From assembly GCA_965222315.1 (NCBI GenBank), contig OZ244951.1, forward strand, positions 1,984,001 to 2,048,000: a stretch of 64,000 nucleotides of DNA, given 5' to 3'. The stretch's first letter is position 1. Each line of letters starts with the position of its first letter. Made by a program: the position numbers and the translations under genes. This DNA is from JACKII01 sp965222315 (GTDB lineage Bacteria; Pseudomonadota; Alphaproteobacteria; Bin95). Positions 43,474-52,243 of this stretch are shown piece after piece. The notes beneath the pieces are model-generated. The model made no database searches. It had not been told where the DNA came from and saw nothing but the letters and a program-made list of their open reading frames with translations.

Positions 43474-45117
43474 ATGACTGACCAAGTCACTGGCGGCGAA
43501 GCCATCGTCCGCTCCCTGATTGCCCATGGCGTCGATACCGTTTTCGCGCTGCCGGGCGTGCAGACCTATCCGGTCATGGATGCGCTGGCGCGCAACAAGG
43601 ACAAAGTCCGCACCTACAGTGCCAGGCACGAGCAGGCGACCGCCTATATGGCGTTCGGCTATGCCCAGGCGACAGGCAAGGTTGGCGTCTACTCGGTCGT
43701 GCCGGGGCCGGGGGTGCTTAACACAATGGGTGCGCTTTGCACGGCTTGGGGGTGCAACATGCCGGTGCTCTGCATCACGGGCCAGGTGCCGAGTGCCTAC
43801 CTGGAAGGCGGGCGCGGCCACCTGCACGAAATCCCGGACCAACAGGGCACGGTCTCGCGCCTCTGCAAGTACACGGCGCGGGTGGAGCGTCCAGAGGATG
43901 CGCCACGGATCATCGCCGAAGCCTTCAAGGCCATGACCTCTGGCCGCCCCGGACCCGCGCTGGTTGAGATGTGCTGGGACGACATGGCGGCGACCGGCCC
44001 CTACCAGGAGGTCGCGCCGCTGCCGCTTGATCCGCTGCCGCAGGTTAATGCAGACGCCATCGCCAAGGCCGCGGACCTGCTGCGCAAGGCTGAACGCCCG
44101 ATGATCATGGTCGGATCGGGTGCGCGCCACGCGCAGGCGGAGGTTATCGAGCTGGCCGAAAAGCTGAATGCGCCGGTGACTGCTTTCCGCGGCGGGCGGG
44201 GCATCGTACCTGCGGACCATCCGCTTGCCCTTTCGAGCTATGCCGCCTGGCAGCTATGGGAGGAGACGGACTGCGTCATCGGCATCGGCTCTCGTATGGA
44301 AATGATCTACATGCGCTGGATGGGTATGGGCAGCCGAATCATGGAGCCTGAAGCTCCGCCGCACCTGATCCGCATCGACATCGACCCGGAGGAGATGATC
44401 CGCCTGGTGCCGCACGTACCGGTGTTGGCGGACTCTAAGGAGGCGACGGCTGCGCTCGTGAAGGCGCTGGAGGCAGGCGCAGCGCCGGCGTCGAAGGATC
44501 TGGGCCGGCTCGACCGAGCCCGGCAGACGGCGCAGCAGGCCATCGCGGCGGTGCAGCCGCATGTAACCCATCTGGAATATCTGCGCGAAGCGCTGCCGCG
44601 TGAGGGCATCTTTGCGGAGGAACTGACTCAGGCCGGCTATGCCAGCTTCTTCGCCTGGGACGTGTTCGCGCCCCGCACCTACATCACCAGCGGTTTCCAG
44701 GGGAACCTAGGCTACGGCTTCATGACCTCGCTGGGCGTGAAGGTCGGGCGGCCGGATGTGCCAGTAGTCTCCGTCACCGGCGACGGCGGCTTCATGTATG
44801 GCTCCAGCGAATTGTCGACGGCGGTGAAGGAGCAGATCCCGCTGATCGTGCTGCTCTTCAACAACGGGGCTTATGGCAACGTGCGCCGCGACCAGCAAAC
44901 CAACTTCGACGGCCGCACCATCGCCAGCGATTTCGCCAACCCGGACTTCGAATTGCTGGCCAAGGCCTATGGCGTCAACTACCTGCGCGCCGAGGATGGG
45001 CCCGGCATCGCCGCGGCGGTGAAAGCGGCAATCCCAAATAAGGGCCCAACCCTGATCGAGGTGCCGGTTGACCTCTCCACCGAGGTCAACCCCTGGCCCT
45101 ATATCCTGACGCGGTAG
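43474..45117 (+). CDS. Thiamine-diphosphate-dependent enzyme, acetolactate-synthase-like
   Basis: The 547-residue protein has the catalytic Glu in YSARHEQATAYMAFGYAQ and the Mg2+/TPP motif SVTGDGGFMYGSSELSTAVK ending in LLFNNGAYGNVRRDQ. The phrase GPGVLNTMGALCTAWGCNMP is typical of acetolactate-synthase-like enzymes of the sulfoacetaldehyde/oxalyl-CoA neighbourhood, but it lacks the CoA-binding features I would expect for oxalyl-CoA decarboxylase. The substrate is unknown. It is divergent from the NIPSNAP gene and converges on the MaoC gene at a GC-rich hairpin. Confidence 0.85.
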   Translation: MTDQVTGGEAIVRSLIAHGVDTVFALPGVQTYPVMDALARNKDKVRTYSARHEQATAYMAFGYAQATGKVGVYSVVPGPGVLNTMGALCTAWGCNMPVLCITGQVPSAYLEGGRGHLHEIPDQQGTVSRLCKYTARVERPEDAPRIIAEAFKAMTSGRPGPALVEMCWDDMAATGPYQEVAPLPLDPLPQVNADAIAKAADLLRKAERPMIMVGSGARHAQAEVIELAEKLNAPVTAFRGGRGIVPADHPLALSSYAAWQLWEETDCVIGIGSRMEMIYMRWMGMGSRIMEPEAPPHLIRIDIDPEEMIRLVPHVPVLADSKEATAALVKALEAGAAPASKDLGRLDRARQTAQQAIAAVQPHVTHLEYLREALPREGIFAEELTQAGYASFFAWDVFAPRTYITSGFQGNLGYGFMTSLGVKVGRPDVPVVSVTGDGGFMYGSSELSTAVKEQIPLIVLLFNNGAYGNVRRDQQTNFDGRTIASDFANPDFELLAKAYGVNYLRAEDGPGIAAAVKAAIPNKGPTLIEVPVDLSTEVNPWPYILTR

Positions 45118-45136
45118 GTGGAAGAAGACGACCCGG

Positions 45137-45165
45137 CCCCGGAAAACGCCTCAGCGGTTCCGGGG
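45137..45165. terminator. Bidirectional hairpin between convergent genes
   Basis: The 8-base arms CCCCGGAA and TTCCGGGG enclose a 13-base loop that can form an inner CGC-GCG pair. GCCTTTTGTT follows on the plus strand 10 bases on. It lies between the convergent TPP and MaoC genes. Confidence 0.55.
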
Positions 45166-45182
45166 ATGCTAGTGCCTTTTGT

Positions 45183-45701
45183 TCAATAGTTCGCTTTGTC
45201 GTCCACTGCATGGCCGGTGAAGGGCACCAGGAAGGAGCGCTCATAGCTCATGAACTTAGTGCCGTCCTGCTTGAAGGCGCGGGTCTCGACCTTGACGATG
45301 CCCTGATTGGGGCGGCTCTTGCTCTCGCGTTTGTCGAGCACTTCCGATTCGGCATAGATCGTATCGCCGACGAAGACCGGCGCGGTCAGCTTGATCTTGT
45401 CCCACCCCAGATTGGCAATCGCTTTCTGGGAGGTGTCTGACACGCTCATGCCCGCGACGACAGCCAGGGTGAAGGCGCTGTTCACCAGCGGCTTTCCAAA
45501 CTCGGAGTGCTTGGCGTATTCGTGGTCGAAGTGCAGTGGGTGCGTATTCATGGTCAGCAATGTGAACCAGCTATTGTCCGCCTCATTAATGGTGCGGCCG
45601 GGGCGGTGCTCGTAAATGTCACCGACGGAGAAATCCTCGAAATAGCGGCCGAGGCTCTCGCGGTAACGGTTCTCGCCGACTTTCTTGGCCGAATAGCTCA
45701 T
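45183..45701 (-). CDS. MaoC-like (R)-hydratase family protein
   Basis: The ATG at 45701 overlaps the stop of the MFS gene (ATGA), so the two are translationally coupled. The 172-residue protein has a hot-dog fold: YFEDFSVGDIYEHRPGRTIN, then TMNTHPLHFDHEYAK with the hydratase Asp/His pair (the family motif D-x-x-x-x-H), and FGKPLVNSAFTLAVVAGMSV. VFVGDTIYAESEVLDKRESK is conserved too. It hydrates or dehydrates a CoA ester. Pairing with a transporter suggests a small dicarboxylate or acyl pathway. It resembles mesaconyl-CoA-hydratase-type MaoC proteins, but this is not certain. Confidence 0.85.
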   Translation of the reverse strand: MSYSAKKVGENRYRESLGRYFEDFSVGDIYEHRPGRTINEADNSWFTLLTMNTHPLHFDHEYAKHSEFGKPLVNSAFTLAVVAGMSVSDTSQKAIANLGWDKIKLTAPVFVGDTIYAESEVLDKRESKSRPNQGIVKVETRAFKQDGTKFMSYERSFLVPFTGHAVDDKANY

Positions 45702-46954
45702 GTCTGATTGGTCCTGAGTTGGGGTGTCATTTGGCGCAGGCGCAGCACGTACCACAGCAATGCCGCCAACTGAATGCCGAGCATGACGGCAAGCGCTGTC
45801 CAATGGGCGGCAGGTGAATACCCTCCGCCAGCGGGCAGGGTGAACTGGTTAATGATGATGCCCACTCCCCATTGCGCGGCGAAAGCACCCGCAAACATCA
45901 GGAAGTTCAGGGTCGTGTTCACCCGGCCCGCCACCGCTGGATCGAAGTGGCGTACCAGCCAGGCAAAGAGCGTAACCGTGCTTGCCGAACCGAGCGCGAA
46001 CAGGGGCCAAATAAGCCAGGCGATGGCCGTCAATTCGAACAGTGCCAGCACCTGCGCGAGCATCGCGATGCCCATGCCGCTGAATACCACCCACAACAAG
46101 CTGATGCCGCGCTTCATCAATGTCTGGCTGATATAGCCCGCCGTTAGCATGCCGGCCATGGTCGTGGTCATATAGGCGAACAGAGACCATTCCTGTGCGC
46201 TCTGACCGAAGCCTGCCACGTCGCGCAACCAGATGGGCGCCCAAAGGCTCAGATAGGCGCTGTTGACGCCGACGCTGGCGATGGATGTCGGCGCCACCAG
46301 CCAGACCAGCGGCGAGCGCAGCACGCCACTCAATTCCCGGAAGCTGGAACCCCAGGTGACGCCGGCAGGGCCAGGGGCGCTGGGCACGCGGATGGCGATG
46401 AACAGCATCAGCAGGGCGCTGTACCCCATGATGGCGAGGAGCCCGCCGCGCCAGCCGACTTCGGCGATCAGCATGCCCATGGGCGCGGTGCCGATCATGC
46501 CACCGACACCGGTCATGGCAAACAGGCTGGCGGTGATGAACGGCAGACGGTCGGTGGGCGCCCAGATGCGTGCCGCCTTCAGCCCGCTCATCATGCTGCC
46601 CGCGACGCCCAGGCCGATCAGAAAACGCCCGGCAATTAGCCATACCGGATCGGGCGCCAGCATGAAGATCGCAGCGCCGGCGGTCGCCACCAGATAGAGC
46701 GCGATAATGACTGGGCGAGGGCCATACCGGTCCAGCAGCACGCCTAGCGGCAATTGCATTGCACCGAAGCCGAAGAAGAACGAGCCGGTAATGAGGCCCA
46801 GTTCCGCGGGCGACAGTCCGAACTCCGCCACCAATTCCGGCGCGATCAAGGCGTTCAGCATCCGGTAGAGGAAGGACAGGATCGGCGTGCAGTAAAACGG
46901 CAGCAAGATCAGGAGAAAGGACTTGCCGGAGGGGGAAGGCACGGGGGCGATCAA
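45698..46954 (-). CDS. Major facilitator superfamily transporter
   Basis: The 418-residue membrane protein has 12 predicted helices in two bundles. FGLSPAELGLITGSFFFGFG and PLGVLLDRYGPRPVIIALYL supply the TM1-TM3 region with the MFS DRYGPRP loop. The early helices resemble the oxalate/formate and NNP-like clade rather than drug exporters. The stop codon overlaps the start of the MaoC gene, so the cargo is probably the acid processed by it. The substrate cannot be read from the sequence. Confidence 0.85.
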   Translation of the reverse strand: MIAPVPSPSGKSFLLILLPFYCTPILSFLYRMLNALIAPELVAEFGLSPAELGLITGSFFFGFGAMQLPLGVLLDRYGPRPVIIALYLVATAGAAIFMLAPDPVWLIAGRFLIGLGVAGSMMSGLKAARIWAPTDRLPFITASLFAMTGVGGMIGTAPMGMLIAEVGWRGGLLAIMGYSALLMLFIAIRVPSAPGPAGVTWGSSFRELSGVLRSPLVWLVAPTSIASVGVNSAYLSLWAPIWLRDVAGFGQSAQEWSLFAYMTTTMAGMLTAGYISQTLMKRGISLLWVVFSGMGIAMLAQVLALFELTAIAWLIWPLFALGSASTVTLFAWLVRHFDPAVAGRVNTTLNFLMFAGAFAAQWGVGIIINQFTLPAGGGYSPAAHWTALAVMLGIQLAALLWYVLRLRQMTPQLRTNQT

Positions 46955-47030
46955 CCGTCAACCACGGGGAGGGATGACCGCTAGGATATGGGTATGCACG
47001 GATGATGGGGATGCTCCATCATGTCCATGT

Positions 47031-49304
47031 CTACTTTGTCTTCGCCTCGTAGACGCCGTCCCAGCCGTCGCCTGGCGGGTCTGCGCGCAGTTCATTGATG
47101 CGCAGGGCATATTCTTCGTAAAGCCCAGTCAGGCCGCCTGGATTGGGCGCTATGTCTTCGGGCGGGCCTTCTTGAGCATATGCTAAGGCGCTATCCCAGT
47201 CCTGGGCACGGTAGGCGCTGAGCATTGCATCGACATGCGCCTTCGTTCGCGCGAATTGCGGCGTGGCGGCCATCGCGGCATCACCCAGCACGGTGAATAC
47301 CCGCACGGCTTGTGTCTTGCCCTTCACTTGCAGCAGATCCAGTTCCAGGTAGGCGAAACCGGGGGCAAGGTTGGCCGTATCCTCCGACACAACCAGGTCC
47401 GTGCCATACATCTTACTTTGCCCCTCCAGGCGGGAGGCGGTGTTGACCGTGTCGCCCAGGCAGGAATAGTCGAAGCGCAAGTCGCTGCCCATATTGCCGA
47501 CAACGCAATCGCCCGTGTTAAGGCCCATGCCGATACGTACGGGCGGCAGGGCGCGGCCTTCTTCCGCCGCTTCCGCCTGCCATTCCGGCACCAGTTCCGC
47601 GAGTCTTGCGCGGATGGTTAACGCTGCGCCCACCGCTTGGGTGGCGTGATCGGGCTCGTCCACCGGGGCGTTCCAGAAGGCCATGATCGCATCACCCATG
47701 TATTTGTCGATGGTGCCGCCGCTCTCCATGATGATGTCGGTCATTGGGGTGAGGAACTTGTTGATAAACTGGGTGAGCTGAATTGGCGTCATGCTTTCAG
47801 AGATCGGCGTAAACCCTCTTATGTCGCAGAAAAAAAGTGTTAACGGACGGAGTTCTCCGCCCAATTGCGGTTCCTGGCCGGACTCCGCCATGCGCGAGAC
47901 CAGCGCCGGGGAAAGGTAGCGCCCGAAGGTAGAACGCACCCGTTGCCGCTCCCTTTCGCTAAGGAGGTATTGAGTGGAGGTAACGACCAGATAAACTATC
48001 AACGCGCCAACGGCCGGGTAGAGCGGGTCCACCAACAACCGGGCTTCCGAGTAGGCCAGCCATGAGCCAATGCCGCCACCTGCGGCGGCAACCAGCCCGA
48101 TCAGCGCGCAAGGTACCGGTCCCAGCCACGGCAGCAGGAAGACGAACACAAGGCCCATCATACCAAGCCCTAAGAACTCGGCTGCATCTGCCCAGCCTGG
48201 CCGGATCAAGTAATGGCCCAAGATCATCTGCTCAAGTGCCTGAGCATGAACGTAAATTCCCGGTACGCCACTGGTGAGTGATGTGGCGCGGAGATCCCGC
48301 AAACCCGGCGCTGTCGCGCCGATTAGCATGATTTGGCCCTCGACCAGCTCGATGAGCGCTTCCGGTTCTTGCAGCACGCGCCAAGCGGGAATCGTGCGTT
48401 CGGGGATATCCTCTGAGTAGTGAATCCAGAATTGCGTGTCCTGCGCCATTGGTATTTCGAGTGCGCCGACTCGAAGGAGGTTCAAGCCATAGAATGCGCC
48501 TAGCCGGAACTCGCCCTGTGCATGAGCGGACCGCGCCACCAACGTGCTGGCGCCCTGGGCGACGCGCAGTGCCTCGACGGAGATCGTCGGGATAATCGCA
48601 TCGTCGATTTTCGAGAGCAGGGGCATGCGCCGGACAATCCCATCGCGCTCCGGCAGGTACGAGAAGTTGGCAAAGCCGGTGGCGGCCTCTTCCAGAACGG
48701 CTAGGTTACGGGTGGCGTGATCGAACTTTGGAATTGAATCGATCACGTCCTGATGGCCGGCAAATCCGACGCGCTTGGGCAAAGGTTCGGTGTTGCCTGC
48801 CTCACCGTGAAAGATCATGCCTAAAACACTTGGCGAGTTCGCGATGGCTTCGGCAAGGCGGTCGTCGTGGTCGCGAAGGCTCCGGAGGTGCGGCGCGATT
48901 TGTTCGCGAACTTCCTCCGGCAGTTTCCAGTCGCGGATGACTGTTGCCGGCGATGTGCGGTCTGGCTCAGCAAAAACAATATCAAACCCGATCGCAGCAG
49001 AGCCGAGCGCGTTGAGATTGTCCACCAGATCAGCCATGATATGCCGCGGCCAGGGCCATTGGCCGAAGCGCCGCAGCGATTCCTCGTCCACGGCGATGAC
49101 ACGCACCGGGGCGGCCTCGTAGGTGCGGGGCGCGAGTTGTTGATAGCGGTCAAATACAAGGAAACGCGCAATTTTCAGGCCACCAGGATCCGCCCAACGG
49201 AGGGCCAAGGCCGCAAATAGTGCCAGTAACCCAGCAAGTATCACAATACCGCGGCGGCTAAAAATTCGTCGAGTGTGCTTTTTTTCACTCTCATTTTTTG
49301 CCAT
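47031..49304 (-). CDS. CHASE2-domain transmembrane adenylate/guanylate cyclase
   Basis: The 757-residue protein has one N-terminal helix (about 18-38), a periplasmic CHASE2 domain (about 45-355, with VRVIAVDEESLRRFGQWPWP and IGFDIVFAEPDR), three closely spaced helices (about 365-450) and a C-terminal class III cyclase domain. Catalytic residues are complete: LFFCDIRGFTPIS, TIDKYMGDAIMAFWN and FDYSCLGDTVNTASRLEG. A RYLSPALVSRM linker precedes the catalytic domain, as in related enzymes. It should sense an extracytoplasmic signal and make cAMP or cGMP. The FecR-domain gene is divergent from it across 107 bases, a pairing also seen in other proteobacteria. Confidence 0.9.
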   Translation of the reverse strand: MAKNESEKKHTRRIFSRRGIVILAGLLALFAALALRWADPGGLKIARFLVFDRYQQLAPRTYEAAPVRVIAVDEESLRRFGQWPWPRHIMADLVDNLNALGSAAIGFDIVFAEPDRTSPATVIRDWKLPEEVREQIAPHLRSLRDHDDRLAEAIANSPSVLGMIFHGEAGNTEPLPKRVGFAGHQDVIDSIPKFDHATRNLAVLEEAATGFANFSYLPERDGIVRRMPLLSKIDDAIIPTISVEALRVAQGASTLVARSAHAQGEFRLGAFYGLNLLRVGALEIPMAQDTQFWIHYSEDIPERTIPAWRVLQEPEALIELVEGQIMLIGATAPGLRDLRATSLTSGVPGIYVHAQALEQMILGHYLIRPGWADAAEFLGLGMMGLVFVFLLPWLGPVPCALIGLVAAAGGGIGSWLAYSEARLLVDPLYPAVGALIVYLVVTSTQYLLSERERQRVRSTFGRYLSPALVSRMAESGQEPQLGGELRPLTLFFCDIRGFTPISESMTPIQLTQFINKFLTPMTDIIMESGGTIDKYMGDAIMAFWNAPVDEPDHATQAVGAALTIRARLAELVPEWQAEAAEEGRALPPVRIGMGLNTGDCVVGNMGSDLRFDYSCLGDTVNTASRLEGQSKMYGTDLVVSEDTANLAPGFAYLELDLLQVKGKTQAVRVFTVLGDAAMAATPQFARTKAHVDAMLSAYRAQDWDSALAYAQEGPPEDIAPNPGGLTGLYEEYALRINELRADPPGDGWDGVYEAKTK

Positions 49305-49411
49305 ATGTGACCACCATCAATAGATTTTCCGGCTGAATGTGCGTATATTCGTATGAAGCTGGTTTGATTCGATGTTAAAGAAACTGGCGTTGGACCTTTG
49401 GGCGTAACCTA

Positions 49412-50929
49412 GTGAGCCAAGCAAGGCAGACCATTAATCGCAAATACTCGCAACCTGCGCCTGCGCGGGTGGCGATGCTTGTTTGCGTCCTGGCGGTTGC
49501 ATTGTTCTCGTTTCTCATGGCGGGCGCTCCGGTACAAGCAGCCCCGGTTATTGGCTCGGCGTCAACAGTTGTACGTGACGTGAAAGGGCAATTGGAGCGC
49601 AATTGGCGCGAGGTCGTCATTCACGACGACGTTCATCAGGACGAATTGATTAAGACGGGATCCGCTAGTGCAGCCCGACTAGTGTTTGCCGACCGCACCG
49701 ACTTTATGATCGGCGCAGAGTCCGAGGTTGTGCTGGACAAGTTCATTTATGATGCGACTTCAAACTCCGGGCAGTTGGTTCTGCGGGCAACCAAGGGTCT
49801 GATGAAGTTCCGCACGGGCAGTATGTCCAGCCGTTCATACCGTATCGACACGCCGGTCGCGACCGTCGGCGTACGCGGCACCGAGTTTGTACTCCAGGTC
49901 TTCGAGGGCGGCGGCTCGTACATCAAAGTGATATCGGGCGAAGTGGTCGTGACGGATCACCGGAACAAATCGCTTTCTGTAAAAGCCGGTGAAACGGCAA
50001 TTGTGTTCCCAGAATCCGATGCCCGCGCCGCGGCCGGTCCACGCTTGATCGCCGCAGGGGACTTTGCCCTGAGCGACCAGACTCGCGAAATGATCGCACA
50101 GATCGTCTTTTCGGAAAGTACGACACAGACTCAACTGACAACCCAGGGGCAGCAAGCGGCTTCCTTTTCCGGCAATACGATCCAACTCAGTGCGATTGCC
50201 AATGGTGGCAACTCTCCAATTGCGGTCAATCCTGTAAAGCCTGCGCCACAGATTAAAACGGGATCCTCCGGCTCCTCCTTGCAGTCGCTTGTCCCTTCGC
50301 GGCAAGTTTTCGTGCCCCGCGGCTTACCCGGTTCATTCTTCAATAGCGGTTTCGACTCGGGGTTGAGCGGCTGGACATTTAGAGGCTCGGGGTCGGTGAC
50401 TGTCATTCCTGATCCAGCTGATTCATTGAACAATGTGGCCCAACTGACAACCGGATCGCCAGTTTCGCTGGAGCAGACTTTTGAGCCGCTTGATGAACCG
50501 TTCTCCATCAAGTTTTGGCGGCGGTTCTTGAGCGACAAGGGCGTGTTGTGCGTTTACGTCGAACCGGTAGAAGGTGATGCGGGTGAAAGCGCCAGCGCGA
50601 AGAATGATCCCGAACCCGCTTGTGATTCGGGCGCCCTGGCGGCTTTCGCATCGGTCGGTGCCGAACTTGCGATGCAGGAAGTAAGCATCGATGTTCTGGA
50701 TGAAGCGCTGTACGGTCTCGATCAATTGTTGCTGCGGCTGGTTTTCACCGCGGAAGAGGGTGGAGTTCAGGTGTTGCTGGACGACCTGACGACGGTGCCC
50801 TATGTCGAGGGAGAGCCAGGTTCGACCGAGGTTCCGCTGGCACCGTCTATCGTATTTGTGGCCGGTACCTTCATCGTTGCTGGTCTGGCTGCTCGGTGGA
50901 GGCGGCGTCGGTCACAGGCCCTCTGGTAG
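49412..50929 (+). CDS. FecR-domain secreted protein with C-terminal sorting-like tail
   Basis: The GTG at 49412 starts a 505-residue protein with a long signal peptide (AMLVCVLAVALFSFLMAG, cleaved near VQA). A FecR domain follows (about 80-175): DELIKTGSASAARLVFADRT, ATKGLMKFRTGSM and DTPVATVGVRGTEFVLQ. Next is a linker, then a lectin-like beta-sandwich (FNSGFDSGLSGWTFRGSG, about 310-455). The end reads EVPLAPSIVFVAGTFIVAGL, then RRRR, a short motif plus hydrophobic helix plus basic cluster resembling VPLPA/PEP-CTERM tails. It is divergent from the CHASE2-cyclase. No TonB receptor or sigma factor is near, so it is not a classical Fec anti-sigma factor. Confidence 0.82.
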   Translation: MSQARQTINRKYSQPAPARVAMLVCVLAVALFSFLMAGAPVQAAPVIGSASTVVRDVKGQLERNWREVVIHDDVHQDELIKTGSASAARLVFADRTDFMIGAESEVVLDKFIYDATSNSGQLVLRATKGLMKFRTGSMSSRSYRIDTPVATVGVRGTEFVLQVFEGGGSYIKVISGEVVVTDHRNKSLSVKAGETAIVFPESDARAAAGPRLIAAGDFALSDQTREMIAQIVFSESTTQTQLTTQGQQAASFSGNTIQLSAIANGGNSPIAVNPVKPAPQIKTGSSGSSLQSLVPSRQVFVPRGLPGSFFNSGFDSGLSGWTFRGSGSVTVIPDPADSLNNVAQLTTGSPVSLEQTFEPLDEPFSIKFWRRFLSDKGVLCVYVEPVEGDAGESASAKNDPEPACDSGALAAFASVGAELAMQEVSIDVLDEALYGLDQLLLRLVFTAEEGGVQVLLDDLTTVPYVEGEPGSTEVPLAPSIVFVAGTFIVAGLAARWRRRRSQALW

Positions 50930-50969
50930 TAGAGCCCGCAGCAATGAGTAACAAATCAAGTCAGCGACC

Positions 50970-51000
50970 TAGAGCCGGGCGGAGCAAATGCCCGGCTCTA
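50970..51000. terminator. Bidirectional terminator hairpin between fecR-type gene and cysK
   Basis: The 11-base arms (TAGAGCCGGGC and its complement) flank a 9-base loop, 40 bases after the FecR-protein stop and 14 bases before the convergent cysK stop. GAGGTTTT follows on the plus strand. Confidence 0.65.
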
Positions 51001-51014
51001 CGTGCTTCGAGGTT

Positions 51015-52097
51015 TTAGCCCATCTGATAGCCGGGCGTGGACTGAGAAATGGCGATCTCGTCGTTGCTCATTTCCTCCTCAATCCCCTCGAATAGAGGCG
51101 TGGAGAGGTAGCGCTCGCCGGTGTCCGGCAGCATGGCTAGGATGACTGAGCCAGGCTCCGCCTTTTCCGCAATCTGCATGGCGATGGCGAGGGATGAGCC
51201 GCCGGAAATGCCGGTGAGAATGCCTTCCTTGGACGCCAATTCTTTTGCCCATTTAATGCCATCCGGGCCGGCGACGGGTATCAATTCGTCGTAAAGATTG
51301 TTGTCTATCGATTCCTGCAGGACGTAGGGGATGAAGTCCGGGGTCCAGCCCTGGATGGGATGGGGTTCGAAGGCAGGGTGGCTCACGGCTGGGGAGTTGG
51401 CCGCATTACGCTTCTGGGCATGGCCGCTGCCGACGATCTGCGCATTGGCAGGCTCACTCAGGATGATTTTCGTATCGGGCCGTTCCTTACGCAGCACCCG
51501 GCCAACGCCGGTGACAGTGCCGCCGGTACCATAGCCGGTCACGAAATAGTCCAGGCGGTCGCCAGCGAAGTCCGTCATGATCTCCCTTGCCGTCGTCGTC
51601 TCGTGAATGTCGGCATTGGAGGCGGTTTCGAACTGGCTTGCCAGGAACCAGCCGTTCTTCTCTGCCAGTTCGACGGCCTTGTTGTACATGCCGAAGCCCT
51701 TTTCGGCCCGCGGGGTCAGCACCACTTTCGCGCCGAACATTCGCATCAGCTTGCGCCGTTCAATGGAGAAACTGTCGGCCATGGTGATGACCAGAGGATA
51801 GCCTTTTTGTGCGCACACCATGGCAAGGCCGATGCCGGTGTTGCCACTGGTGGCTTCCACAACAGTCTGGCCGGGCTTGAGCGCGCCACTGCGCTCGGCA
51901 GCCTCGATGATGTTGACGGCGAGTCTGTCTTTGACGGAGGCAGCGGGGTTGAAAAACTCTGCCTTAACGTAGAGCCGGACGCCAGGCGGCGCGATATTTT
52001 TGACTTCGATGCAGGGCGTATTGCCCACGGTTTCGATGATGCCTTCATAAAGGCGGCCGCGGCCCGCGGTGGCGCGGACGTTTGGATCGTTTGGCAT
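51015..52097 (-). CDS. cysK: Cysteine synthase
   Basis: The ATG at 52097 gives a 360-residue protein, which adds sulfide to O-acetylserine. PLP Lys56 is in NPAASVKDRLAVNII, the substrate loop is EATSGNTGIGLAM, and the PLP-phosphate loop is GYGTGGTVTGVGRVL. The protein is longer than the usual 310-320 residues because of an insert (VGSGHAQKRNAANSPAV, then HPIQGWTPDFIPYVL) and a C-terminal tail after DTGERYLSTPLF. FIPYVLQESI resembles CysK more than CysM. It stands alone between the fecR-type gene and speE. A perfect dyad lies 22 bases upstream of the start. Confidence 0.9.
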   Translation of the reverse strand: MPNDPNVRATAGRGRLYEGIIETVGNTPCIEVKNIAPPGVRLYVKAEFFNPAASVKDRLAVNIIEAAERSGALKPGQTVVEATSGNTGIGLAMVCAQKGYPLVITMADSFSIERRKLMRMFGAKVVLTPRAEKGFGMYNKAVELAEKNGWFLASQFETASNADIHETTTAREIMTDFAGDRLDYFVTGYGTGGTVTGVGRVLRKERPDTKIILSEPANAQIVGSGHAQKRNAANSPAVSHPAFEPHPIQGWTPDFIPYVLQESIDNNLYDELIPVAGPDGIKWAKELASKEGILTGISGGSSLAIAMQIAEKAEPGSVILAMLPDTGERYLSTPLFEGIEEEMSNDEIAISQSTPGYQMG

Positions 52098-52119
52098 GAG
52101 GTTCCTCCAGAAAAGCCGT

Positions 52120-52139
52120 AATGTGCGGAGCCGCACATT
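52120..52139. promoter_or_regulatory. Perfect palindromic element in the cysK leader
   Basis: The 9-base arms AATGTGCGG and CCGCACATT flank AG, ending 22 bases before the cysK start. Its symmetry and position suit either an operator or a leader hairpin. I found no match to a known riboswitch. Confidence 0.5.
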
Positions 52140-52184
52140 GCGACAGAAGAGGTGGGCAGGGAACCGCAAAGTACCGTCAATACG

Positions 52185-52217
52185 AAAACCTCTGGAAACA
52201 CGGTGCATTTCCAGGGG
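52185..52217 (-). terminator. Rho-independent terminator of the speDE operon
   Basis: On the minus strand a 10-base stem (CTGGAAA core with GGG/CCT base, one G-T pair) is followed by TTTTCG. It begins 27 bases after the speE stop. The loop is 9 bases. It separates speDE from cysK. Confidence 0.7.
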
Positions 52218-52243
52218 GTGTAAGCAAATAACCTGAAGAACCG

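Noticed and set aside
49412..50929. FecR protein as an anti-sigma regulator of iron uptake
   Set aside because: No extracytoplasmic sigma factor or TonB receptor is nearby, and the domain is in an exported protein with a sorting-like tail.
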